In this document: positions 23,390 to 35,226 of the stretch, one piece after another
How the letters are laid out: every line of letters starts with the position of its first letter
Position numbering within the stretch: the first letter of the stretch is position 1
Source: Amphibalanus amphitrite
Lineage: Eukaryota; Arthropoda; Thecostraca; Balanomorpha; Balanidae
Assembly (NCBI RefSeq): GCF_019059575.1
Contig: NW_024881849.1
Location: 248,001 to 312,000, forward strand
DNA length: 64,000 nt
Direction: 5' to 3'
Made by a program: the position numbers and the translations under genes
Notes under the pieces: model-generated
Database searches by the model: none
Seen by the model: the letters and a program-made list of their open reading frames with translations, nothing else
Told to the model about the DNA's origin: nothing

Positions 23390-24083
23390 TAGCGGTGTGC
23401 CAAATTTGAGTGCAATCGGCCCGGCCATTTTCGAGATCTGGAACAGTCACCCTGCACGTGCGCACGTGCAACCTGGGCCCCAATTGACTTGTGCACGGCA
23501 CTCTATTCGCCGGTCTCTAGCGGTGTACCAAATTGGAGCTCAATCGGCCCCGTCAAATTCAAGATCTGGAAGCGACCCCTACACGTGCGCACGTGCAGCT
23601 GCACCCCAACCGTGGCACATGAAAATACATACTAACTGAATTGTGCAAGGCACCCTACTAACCAGTCTCTAGTGGTATGCCAAATTTCAGCACAGTCGGG
23701 CCAGCCGTTCTCGAGATCTGGAAGCGTCAGCCTGCACGTGCGCACGTGCAAACTGGGTCCCATCTGACTTGTGCACGGCACCCTACTCGCCGAGCCCTAA
23801 CGGTGTGCCAACTTTGATCACAATCGGCCCAGCCGTTCTCGAGATCTGGAAGCGTCACCCTGCCCGTGCGCACGTGCAGCGGCACCCAAACCGTGACACA
23901 TGGAAATGCACTGCGCGGCGGGTGCCTACATCCATGCCAAGGATCAGCGCAATCGGCAAAATAACTACAGAGTTATTAGACTTGCTACCGAACTGACAGC
24001 TCCTCGTTTTGCACGTGGCACGTGCATTAGGGGTCACCCATACGCATCGAGAATAGCGCACTACGTGTAAGAAAGGTAGAGGC

Positions 24084-26150
24084 CATGGGCGGCGCCACCG
24101 GGGGGGACGGGGGGGACAGGTCCCCCGCTATCGAAAGTTAGGGGGGTACAGTACCCCCCTATCGGCGAGGCCCGTTCAATAGTTGATAATAATGCATTGT
24201 AGAGTTATCCGTCGCATTTAATGCATCGTTGGTTAATCAAGGCAGATTCTGAATAAATATTGCTGTTGGGATGTATCGCAGGGGGTCCTGGTCATCTGCA
24301 AAAGGTGCATGGAGCTGTGATGCCTGTAGTTATAAGGTGATCGGCAGCCGGCAGGGCCTCGGGGATCGTGCCCCCCCCCCCTTCTTGGGGCGCCAGGCAG
24401 GGTTATTACCTCCCCACCCCACTGCCAGACCCCATTGCCGACAAAACCAAGTTTACTGAAATTCCATAGAGTTCCGTTACTATATGGATATTTTCCATTC
24501 CTAATTAGTCAAATTCAAGCATGGCAGTTCTACCACAGGAACCATTTGAAATCTATGCCATTTAAACCCAGCACTTGTGGGGACAAGTGTTCGGATAGAT
24601 CACAGGCATGACCAAAAAAACACGCAGTAGCCCAAGACCTTATAATTGGGTAGCATCGGCTCCCTCTCGTCAAGGGGTTCGATAGCACTCGTTTTTTTCT
24701 GCAAAACTAAGCTCGGTCGGCGGCCGAACGGCTGGGGGTCCAATCGAGCCCCCCCCCTCCCCTTCTTACATCAGCGGCTGTGAAAATGCCATTACCAGCT
24801 GTTGAAACATGGCAGTTGCTTTTGCATGAGTGCACGAAAGGGTTTTAGGTACGTGATACGTGAAAGGTTCTACATGAAAATTGAGATATTGTAAGGTGGG
24901 GCTATTTGAGACAGTGGGGCTATTTGAGACAGTATTTAGATTTGTTATAAAATAAAAACCGTTTGAAATTTATGCTTAATTTCTGCTCAGGCGATTTACC
25001 GCTCGATTCCACACCTTCCTGAGCAAAAATATCACATAAAACTCAAACGCTCTTCATTTTATAGCCATTTTAAAAATTGTCTCAAATAGCCCCACTGTCT
25101 CAAATAGCCCCACTTTACGGTACACCAGCTTACCAAATTGTGCTCACTGTGGTGCGCTCGGTTTTACCTTGACTAGTCTTTGAATTCTGGGGTGAAACAG
25201 ACCAGTCAAGAAACCTGTTCCATAAGGAGAGCCACTAATGCTAAAGAGATGAGGGATGAGGTTTCCAGAGACCTTCATTACCTCCCAAAGGGAGTGCCCC
25301 GCCATTTGCCAATCCCTGCTGTAGTTGTTACGATTGGAGGGTGAATATGAGAACGACTGCAGGTCGTGCCAGCTCGATCATGACGAACACAATGGTGCCG
25401 ACATCACAGCTCTACTGCCATTTTTGACGAAGTTAATCAACAAGGACCGGAATCCTACCCTGGGGCATTTCACCTGCAGAGGTCGCCGGACCTGATCCCC
25501 TTTCACTCAATTTTTTCAACGGTGCATGCGCTCGTTTTTCCCGCGAAGCTCTTGGTAAGTAAAATCCATCAGAAAGTGTGAACAAATAACGGCTGGTGAC
25601 CTTCCATGACCTAGCATGACCTTTTGAGTGACCACTGACCACCGATGACATGACCACTGATGGCTAGCCATTAGCTGCACCCTGCCCGTTGCATATGGAT
25701 CAGGTAGTGATGTCATGATTCTGAAATTATATTGCAGTTTTGACGCACTTGTTAGAGCAGAAGACATTCCCACTTTTCCTCCATGACTTTATGATGGTGA
25801 AGCCATGAAGCTGACCAGACGTAAGATCGAAAATTTTAAAGTACGAAACGTAAGAATAGCTACTCATACCTAAGCAATTCGCAGCTTGTAGGAAACCAGC
25901 TTTGAGTTGGCAAGACTGCAAATTTTGATTTAGAGGCAAGGAGGCCTGAAAAGGTGATCGATCTTAGGTGTCCTAGGATAAGTTTGGAAACGGGATGCTC
26001 CATTCGATGTGTTTTGGGCTTTGCCAAGTGTCGCGGCATTACGTGCCTCGTTTTTTTTTTTTTGCATATACGATCAGTATCTACTTTTGGGATTTTCGGT
26101 CAGGCAAGTCCCCCGTCCCCCCCTATTGAAAACCCGTGGCGCCGCCCCTG
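24084..26150. mobile_element. hAT-type non-autonomous element (2.07 kb) inside array unit 7
   Basis: An exact 8-bp target duplication GTAGAGGC occurs at 24076-24083 and 26151-26158. Terminal inverted repeats are CATGGGCGGCGCCAC and GTGGCGCCGCCCCTG. Eight-base duplications and CAGGG-type ends are hallmarks of the hAT superfamily. Sister array units give the empty site (AAAGGAAGAAGCTATCCC). No transposase frame is visible. The interior contains a smaller TA element (24894-25115) and a GCTCGTTTTTCCCGCGAAGC word shared with other elements. Confidence 0.9.
24894..25115. mobile_element. 222-bp TA-flanked MITE nested in the hAT element
   Basis: Each end carries two direct copies of TGGGGCTATTTGAGACAG, in inverted orientation between the ends, flanked by TA (24892-24893, 25116-25117). 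The TA target suggests Tc1/mariner-type mobilisation. Confidence 0.75.
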
Positions 26151-27165
26151 GTAGAGGCTATCCCTCACAAAAGACCGCAAGTGAATCGGTCAAGCGGTTG
26201 TGGAGATATAAGCTTTGCAAAGGCGCCCCAACGGCGGCCGACTGCTAATAATTAGCAATAATCAGTGTCGCGTCCGCACATGGGAGGTGTCCCCTTCACC
26301 TGTTCGTATATTCTAATGTGGTTGGGTTCAAGTCACAGTCGAGCCCTGCTTTTTTACAGCTTTTCTTAAAAACGGCACATCGTGCAGTGGCGTTCTATAC
26401 ATTGTTGGAAAGAGCACCGAAAGTTGTATATTATATTAAGTTTTCACCTATATATATTACTAACGATAAAAGTTATAGAGGAATAAAGACGCACCCATTG
26501 ACTTTCCATGCTAAAAATTGTAATTTTCAAATTAACTTTAAAAGAAAAAATGAGTTTTGCCACCTTAACGAAGCATACCAGCAAGTACTATGCTCTTTCC
26601 TCTACAAGATATAAGAGTTTGGGCGAAATCTATCTCTAAAATTTTGTACAAAGATCGAATGAAAATGTCTCTGCAAAGTCTCGACATCGCCGTCCATTGA
26701 CTTAACATGGGACACAGCAAAATTCCAACTTTGACCTCGAGCAAAGACACGTTACGAACTTCTGAGGGGTATACGGCGCACACTGGCGTGTACCGGAACG
26801 TGTTTGCCATAAAATGCTGGGAAGAAAACTACCTCTTTCTTGGCTCGTTTTTCCGCCATTCCCGATGGCGCAAAAAGTGTCCAAAACCCCATTGACTTAA
26901 CATGGGGAAAATGGAATCGCACGTGCCACGTGCCACGAGGTTTTAAGCGAGTAGCGACCGGTGCCATAAGGTAGATCGCCTCCGGGAGCCCATACACTGA
27001 ACTTTTTACGAAGATTGTACATTTCGTCTAGGCCCCGCTCAAGTTGCCCCAATCTCAGGCCAACCATGCAAAACATAGCCCGGTGAACGACTGCTCCGGT
27101 TGTTTTTCAATAGAAAAACACAATTCTAACGAATAGTGTTTGTCTTTTCAAACAACCTTCGGTTA

Positions 27166-29034
27166 ATTTTCCCCTCAACAGGCAAATCCTGGAACCAGCT
27201 TCCCGTATTTGAGCAAGCACCTCTGTAACGCCGCAAAAACGCCCGCCGCCAAACGAGAGGATGAACCTTGCACGTGCAGCCCGGAGCGGGTGTGTCACGA
27301 ACTGACGTGCACTGCACTCTACTAACCGGTCTCTAGCGGTTTGCCAAATTTGAGTGCAATCGACCCGGCCGTTTTCGAGATCTGGAAGTGACACCCTGCA
27401 CGTGCGCACGTGCAACCTGGGTCCCAATTGACTTGTGCACGGCACTCTATTCGCCGGTTTCTAGCGATGTACCAAATTTAATCTGAATCGGCCCAGCCGT
27501 TTCCAAGATCTGGAAACGACCCCTACACGTGCGCACGTGCAGCTGCACCCCAACCGTGGCACATGAAAATACATACTTACTGACTTGTACACGGCACCCT
27601 ACTAACCAGTCTCTAGCGGTATGCCAAATTTGAGCACAGTCAGCCCAGCCGTTCTTGAGATCTGGAAGCGTCAGCCTGCACGTGCGCACGTGCCAAATGG
27701 GTCCCATCTGAGTTGTGCACGGCACCCTACTTGCCGATCCCTAACGGTGTGCCAACTTTGATCACAATCGGCCCAGCCGTTCTCGAGATCTGGAAGCGTC
27801 ACCCTGCCCGTGCGCACGTGCAGCTGCACCCCAACCGTGACACACGGAAATGTATTGCCCGGCGGTTGCCTACATCCATGCCAAGTATCAGTGCAATCGG
27901 CAAAGTAACTACAGAGTTATTAGACTTGTTACCGAACTGAGACCTCTTCGCTTTGCACGTGGCACGTGCATTAGGGGTCACCCATACGCATCGAGAATAG
28001 CACACTACGTTTGGGAAAGGAAAAAACTATCCCACACAAAAGACCGCGAGTGAATCGGTCCAGTGGTTGCAGAGATATAAGGTTTGTAAAGGCACCCCAC
28101 AGGCGGCCTACTGCTAATATTTAGCAATAATCAGTGTCGCATCCGCACACGGGAGGTATCCCCGTCACCTGTTCGTATACTCTAATGTGGTTAGGTTCAA
28201 GTCACAGTCGAGCCCTGATTTTTTACAGCTTTTCTTAAAAACGGCACATCGTGCAGTGACGTCGTATGCATCAGTGGAAAGAGCATCAAAAGTTGTATAT
28301 TATATTAACTTTTCACCTATATATCTTACTAAAGGTAAAAGTTATAGTGGAATAAAGACGCTCCCATTGACTTTCCATGTTAAAAAATTTAAATTTCAAA
28401 TTAACTTTAAAAGAAAAAATGAGTTTTGCCACCTTAACGAAGCATACCAGCAAGTACTATGCTCTTTCCTCTACAAGATATAAGAGTTTGGGCGAAATCT
28501 ATCTCTAAAATTTTGTACAAAGATCGAATGAAAATGTCTCTGCAAAGTCTCGACATCGCCGTCCATTGACTTAACATGGGACACAGCAAAATTCCAACTT
28601 TGACCTCGTGCAAAGACACGTTCCGAGATTCTGAGGGGTATACAGCGCACACTGGCGTGTACCCAAACGTGTTTGCCATAAAATGCTGGGAAGAAAACCA
28701 CCTCTTCCTTGGCTCGTTTTCCCGCCATTGGCGATCGCGCAAAAAGTGTCCAAAACCCCGTTCACTTAACATGGGGAAAATGGAATCGCACGTGCCACGT
28801 GCCACGAGGTTTTAAGCGAGTAGCGACCGGTGCCATAAGGTAGATCGCCTGCGGGAGCCCATACCCTGAACTTTTTACGAAGATTGTACATTTCGTCTAG
28901 GCCCCACCCAAGTTGCCCCAATTCGCGGCCAGACTTGCAAAACATAGCCCGGACAACGACCGCTCCGGTTGTTTTTCAATAGAAAAACACAATTCTAACG
29001 AATAGTGTTTGTCTTTTCAAACAACCTGCGGTTA
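27166..29034 (+). repeat. Array unit 8 with 44 bp of filler at its start
   Basis: Filler ATTTTCCCCTCAACAGG to about 27209 is not array sequence. Unit sequence starts at TTGAGCAAGCACC, just inside the 5' inverted repeat. Confidence 0.75.
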
Positions 29035-30904
29035 CAGCATCTGCGATGCTGGGCTCCGCATCGCGGGACCGCAGGTTGTTTGAGCAAGCACCTCTGTAAC
29101 GCCGCAAAAACGCCCGCCGCCAAACGAGAGGATGAGCCTTGCACGTGCAGCCCGGAGCGGGTGTGTCACGAACTGACGTGCACTGCACTCTACTAACCGG
29201 TCTCTAGCGGTTTGCCAAATTTGAGTGCAATCGACCCGGCCGTTTTCGAGATCTGGAAGTGACACCCTGCACGTGCGCACGTGCAACCTGGGCTCCCAAT
29301 TGACTTGTGCACGGCATTCTATTCGCCGGTTTCTAGCGATGTACCAAATTTAATCTGAATCGGCCCAGCCGTTTCCAAGATCGGGAAACGACCCCTACCG
29401 GTGCGCACGTGCAGCTGCACCCCAACCGTGGCACATGAAAATACATACTAACTGACTTGTGCACGGCACACTACTAACCAGTCTCTAGCGGTATGCCAAT
29501 TTTGAGCACAGTCGGCCCAGCCGTTCTTGAGATCTGGAAGCGTCAGCCTGCACGTGCGCACGTGCATAACGGGTCCCATCTGACTTGTGCACGGCACCCT
29601 ACTAACCAGCCTCTAGCGGTGTGCCAAGTTTGATCACAATCGGCCCAGCCGTTCTCGAGATCTGGAAGCGTCACCCTGCCCGTGCGCACGTGCAGCGGCA
29701 CCCCAACCGTGACACATGGAAATGCATTGCCGGGTGCGTGCCAACATCCATGCAAAGTACCAGCGCAATCGGCAAACTAACTACAGAGTTATTAGACTTG
29801 TTACTGAACTGACTTCTCATCGTTTTGCACGTGGCACGTGCATTAGGGGTCACCCATACGCATCGAGAATAGCACACTACGTGTAAGAAAGGAAGAAGCT
29901 ATCCCACACAAAAGACCGCGAGTGAATTGGTCAAGTAGTTGTGGAGATAGAAGCTTTGCAAGGCGCCCCCAAGGCGGCCGAATGCTAATATTTTGCAATA
30001 ATCAGTGTCGCATCCGCACACGGGAGGTATCCCCGTCACCTGTTCGTATACTCTAATGTGGTTGGGTTCAAGTCACAGTCGAGCCCTGATTTTTTACAGC
30101 TTTTCTTAAAAACGGCACATCGTGCAGTGACGTCCTATGCATCAGTGGAAAGAGTATCAAAAGTTGCATATTATATTAACATTTCACCTATATATCTTAC
30201 TAAAGATAAAAGTTATAGAGGAATAAAGACGCTCCCATTGACTTTCCATGTTAAAAATTTTAAATTTCAAATTAACTTTAAAAGAAAAAATGAGTTTTGC
30301 CACCTTAACGAAGCATACCAGCAAGTACTATGCTCTTTCCTCTACAAGATATAAGAGTTTGGGCGAAATCTATCTCTAAAATTTTGTACAAAGATCAAAT
30401 GAAAATGTCTCTGCAAAGTCTCGATTTCGCCGTCCATTGACTTAACATGGGACACAGCAAAATTCCAACTTTGACCTCGTGCAAAGACACGTTCCGAGAT
30501 TCTGAGGGGTATACAGCGCACACTAGCGTGTACCCAAACGTGTTTGCCATAAAATGCTGGGATGAAAACCACCCCTTTCTTGGCTCGTTTTTCCGCCATT
30601 CCCGATGGCGCAAAAAGTGTCCAAAACCCCGTTGACTTAACATGGGGAAAATGGAATCGCACGTGCCACGTGCCACGAGGTTTTAAGCGAGTAGCGACCG
30701 GTGCCATAAGGTAGATCGCCTCCGGGAGCCCATACACTGAACTTTTTACGAAGATTGTACATTTCGTCTAGGCCCCTACCAAGTTGCCCCAATTCGCTGC
30801 CAGACTTGCAAAACATAGCCCGGACAACGACCGCTCCGGTTGTTTTTCAATAGAAAAACACAATTCTAACGAATAGTGTTTGTCTTTTCAAACAACCTGC
30901 GGTT
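29035..30904 (+). repeat. Array unit 9 (full length)
   Basis: Starts CAGCATCTGCGATGCTGG, one C shorter than units 1, 6 and 10. Its 5' half is almost identical to unit 6. Confidence 0.8.
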
Positions 30905-33155
30905 ACCAGCATCTGCGATGCTGGGCTCCGCATCGCGGGACCGCAGGTTGTTTGAGCAAGCACCTTTGTAAACAGCCTTTAGCGGTGTGCCAAATTTGAG
31001 TGCAATCGGCACGGCCATTTTCGGGATCCGGAAGCGTCACACTGCACGTGCGCACGTGCAAGCTGTGTCCAATTGACTTGTGCATGGGACCCTATTCGCC
31101 GGTCTCTAGCGGTGTACCAAATTTGAGCTCAATCGGCCCAGCCGTTCTCGAGATCTGGAAGCGTCACCCTGCACGTGCGCACGTGCAGTTGCACCCCAAC
31201 CGTAGCACATGGAAATACATACGAACTGACTTGTGCACGGCACCATACTAATCGGTCTCTAGAGGTGTGCCCAATTTGAGTGCAATCGGTTCAGCCGTTG
31301 TTGAGATCTGGAAGCGTCACCCTGCACGTGCGCACGTGCAAGATGGGTCCTATCTGACTTGCGCACGGCACCCTACTAACCGGTCTCTAGCGGTGTACCA
31401 AATTTGAACTCAATCGGCCCGGCCGTTCTCGAGATCTGGAAGTGTCACCCTGCACGTGCGCACGTGCAGTTGCACCCCAACCGTAGCACATGGAAACGCA
31501 TGGTTCGGTGTGTGCCTACAACCTTGTTAAGTTTCAGCGCAATCAGCCCAGCACTTACCGTGTTATTGTCATAACAACAAAAGTGACACCTGTCCGTTTT
31601 ACACGTGTCACGTGCAGTAGGGGTCACCTGCACGCATCGTGCGTAGTAAAATACTTGTAAGAAGGGTATAAGCTACCCCACACAAAAAACCGCAAGTGTA
31701 TCGGTCCAGTGGTTGCGGAGATATAAGTCGTACAAAAACGTGCCCACGGCGGCCGGCCGCTAATATTTAGCATTAAATCGCATCCTTCTATGGGAGGTAT
31801 CCCCGTCACCTGTTCGTATACTGTCTGAGCAAAGACCATATATAGCTGTGAGCTCAAATCTCGGTTATGTCGTGTTTTTTTTACTAAATTTCTCAAAAAC
31901 GGCACAACGTGCAATAACGCTCTATATATCATTGGAAAGAGCATCAAAAGTTGTATATCCTATCAACTTTTCACTTAAATATATCTTCAACGTACAAAGT
32001 TATTAAAGGGACCCTCCCACCTTAACATTAGTTTTGAGTTGAGATAGCCAAGTTTGCGGCCAGGCTCAGAAACAACCATTTATCCTGGTCGCATCCCCCG
32101 CAGCTTTATGGTGTTCAAGAAATTTCTTCCCTTTACTTGCAGGGTGGGACCAGCGTGGTCCCTATCTCTTAACCATTACGGGAGTCTGATGACGTCATCA
32201 GGCTTTCGAACGTCCGTTAAATGTTTGACTAAAACGTTTTGTAGCACGCGGTGGTATATGCTGCTTTGCGCGCAACAAATGCCGCACTTTCAAATAAAGT
32301 CGCTAGGAACAGCGGAGATCCCAAAAAGTAAACAAAAGTAAAAGTCTAATATCTTGAAAACCGGTGAATATTTTTCGATGAAATTTGGTAGATATTCGTT
32401 TTTGCTCTTTCTGAACCGAGCGACATCACTTTCATGCCAATTCATTAACTTTTTTGAAGGTGGGAGGGTCCCTTTAAGCACCAAAGACGCTCCCATTGAC
32501 TTTCAATGTTAGAAATTTTCACTTTTAAACGAGCTTAAAAAGAACAAACGAATTCTGACAGCTTAACGAAGCATAACAACATGTTCTATGGTCGTTTCTC
32601 AACAGGTCCTGAAAGTTTAAACAAAATCGTATCATATAATTTTGTGCAATGTGCTAATGAAAATGTCTCTGCAAAAACGCCCATTGACTTAACATGGGGA
32701 GCGAAAAAAGTTCAACTTCAAAGTCGTACTACAAAAAATATCGACTTCTTACGAGTAGACGGCGCATATGGGCGTGTACCTGAATGTGTCAGTCATAAAA
32801 TGGTGTGCAGCAAACCATACCTTGATCGGCGATTTTTTCCGCTATTCCCGATCGCGCAAAAAGTGTCCAAAACCCCGTTGACTTAACATGGGGAAATGGA
32901 ATCGCACGTGCCACGTGCCACGAGGTTTTAAGCGAGTAGCGACCGGTGCCATCAGGTAGATCGCCTGCGGGAGCCCATACCCTGAACTTTTTACGGAAAT
33001 CGCAATGCACGTTTAGGCCCCGGTCAAGTTGCCCCAATTCGCTGCCAGACATGCAAAACATAGCCCGGAGAAGGACCGCTCCGGTTGTTTTTCAACAGAA
33101 AAACACAATTCTAACGAATAGTGTAGTGTTTGTCTTTTCAAACAACCTGCGGTTA
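30905..33155 (+). repeat. Array unit 10 (diverged, contains TTAA MITE)
   Basis: Standard hairpin start, then a diverged body (about 30975-32006 and 32474-33060) resembling unit 3a. The terminal block carries a 5-bp TAGTG duplication near 33121. Confidence 0.75.
32007..32473. mobile_element. TTAA MITE family A, copy 2, inside array unit 10
   Basis: Ends AGGGACCCTCCCACCTT and AAGGTGGGAGGGTCCCT, flanked by TTAA (32003-32006, 32474-32477). Sister units show the uninterrupted site with a single TTAA (GTTATTAAGCAACAAAG), proving the TTAA duplication. Confidence 0.92.
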
Positions 33156-34962
33156 CGCAGCAAAAACGCCCGCCGCCAAACGAGAGGATGAGCCTTGCAC
33201 GTGCAGACCGGAGTCGGTGTGCTACGGACTGACGTGCACGGCACCCTATTCTCCGGTCTATAGCGGTGTGCCAAATTTGAGTGCAATCGACCCGGCCATT
33301 TTCGAGATCTGGAAGCGACACCCTGCACGTGCGCACGTGCAGCCTGGGCCCCAATTGACTTGTGCACGGCACTCTATTCGCTGGTTTCTAGCGATGTACC
33401 AAATTTAATATGAATCGGCCCAGCCGTTTCCAAGATCGGGAAACGACCCCTACACGTGCGCACGTGCAGCTGCACCCCAACCGCGGCACATGAAAATCCA
33501 TACTTACTGACTTGTGCACGGCACCCTACTAACTAGTCTCTAGAGGTATGCCAAATTTGAGCACAGTCGGCCCAGCCGTTCTTGAGATCTGGAAGCGTCA
33601 GCCTGCACGTGCGCACGTGCCAAAGGGGTCCCAGCTGAGTTGTGCACGGCACCCTACTCGCCGATCCCTAACGGTGTGCCAACTTTGATCACAATCGGCC
33701 CAGCCGTTCTCGAGATCTGGAAGCGTCACCCTGCCCGTGCGCACGTGCAGCTGCACCCCAACCGTGACACACGGAAATGTATTGCCCGGCGGTCGCCTAC
33801 ATCCATGCCAAGTATCAGTGCAATCGGCAAAGTAACTACAGAGTTATTAGACTTGTTACCGAACTGAGACCTCTTCGTTTTGCACGTGGCACGTGCATTA
33901 GGGGTCACCCATACGCAGCGAGAATAGCACACTACGTGTAAGAAAGGAAGGAGCTATCCCACACAAAAGACCGCGAGTGAATCGGTCCAGTGGTTGCAGA
34001 GATATAAGGTTTGTACAGGCACCCCACAGGCGGCCTACTGCTAATATTTAGCAATAATCAGTGTCGCATCCGCACACGGGAGGTATCGCCGTCACCTATT
34101 CGTATACTCTAATGTGGTTGGGTTCAAGTCACAGTCGAGCCCTGCTTTTTTACAACTTTTCTTAAAAACGGCACATCGTGCAGTGACGTTCTATACATTA
34201 TTGGAAAGAGCATCGAAAGTTGTATGTTTTATTAACTTTTCACTTTGATATATCTGTAACGTAAAAAGTTATTAAGCAACAAAGACGCTCCCATTGACTT
34301 TCCATGTTAAAAATTTTCATTTTCAAACGAACTTTATTAGAAAAAAACGATTTCTGCCAGCTTAACGAAGCATAACGGCATGTACTATGCTCTTTCCTTT
34401 ACAAGATATAAGAGTTTGGGCGAAATCTATCTCTAAAATTTTGTACAAAGATCGAATGAAAATGTCTCTGCAAAGTCTCGACATCGCCGTCCATTGACTT
34501 AACATGGGACACAGCAAAATTCCAACTTTGACCTCGTGCAAAGACACGTTCCGAGATTCTGAGGGGTATACAGCGCACACTAGCGTGTACCCAAACGTGT
34601 TTGCCATAAAATGCTGGGAAGAAAACCACCTCTTCCTTGGCTCGTTTTCCCGCTATTGGCGATCGCGCAAAAAGTGTCCAAAACCCCGTTCACTTAACAC
34701 GGGGAAAATGGAATCGCACGTGCCACGTGCCACGAGGTTTTAAGCGAGTAGCGACCGATGCCATAAGGTAGATCGCCTCCGGGAGCCTATACACTGAACT
34801 TTTTACGAAGATTGTACATTTCGTCTAGGCCCCAATCAAGATGTCTCGATTCGCTGCCAGACTTGCAAAACATAGCCCGGAGAAGGACCGCTCCGGTTGT
34901 TTTTCAATAGAAAAACACAATTCTAACGAATAGTGTTTGTCTTTTCAAACAACCTGCGGTTA
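33156..34962 (+). repeat. Array unit 11 (5' truncated)
   Basis: Starts CGCAGCAAAAACGCC. Its 3' half is nearly identical to that of unit 12. Confidence 0.8.
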
Positions 34963-35084
34963 TCTCGATTCGCTGCCAGACTTGCAAAACATAGCCCGGA
35001 GAAGGACCGCTCCGGTTGTTTTTCAATAGTAGAAAAACACAATTCTAACGAATAGTGTTTGTCTTTTCAAACAACCTGCGGTTA
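34963..35084 (+). repeat. Array unit 11b (122-bp 3' fragment)
   Basis: Starts TCTCGATTCGCTGCC. It shows a CAATAG-TAGAAAAACAC join between the second hairpin and the final 55 bases. Confidence 0.8.
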
Positions 35085-35226
35085 CCCCGGAGAACGACCG
35101 CTCCGGTTGTTTTTCAATAGACAACTTTGCAAAACATACCCCGGAGAACGACCGCTCCGGTTGTTTTTCAATAGAAAAACACAATTCTAACGAATAGTGT
35201 TTGTCTTTTCAAACAACCTGCGGTTA
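35085..35226 (+). repeat. Array unit 11c (142 bp, two joined 3' fragments)
   Basis: 35085-35120 carries the CCGGAG/CTCCGG hairpin block. A second start follows at ACAACTTTGCAAAACATACC, and the segment runs to the common end. Confidence 0.75.

Larger units (their letters stand above)
23390..27165 (+). repeat. Array unit 7, 5' truncated, interrupted by a hAT-type element
   Basis: Starts inside the first sub-repeat (TAGCGGTGTGCC). It is interrupted at 24084-26150 and resumes seamlessly after an 8-bp target duplication. The end reads CCTTCGGTTA, with a one-base difference from the other units. Confidence 0.8.
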
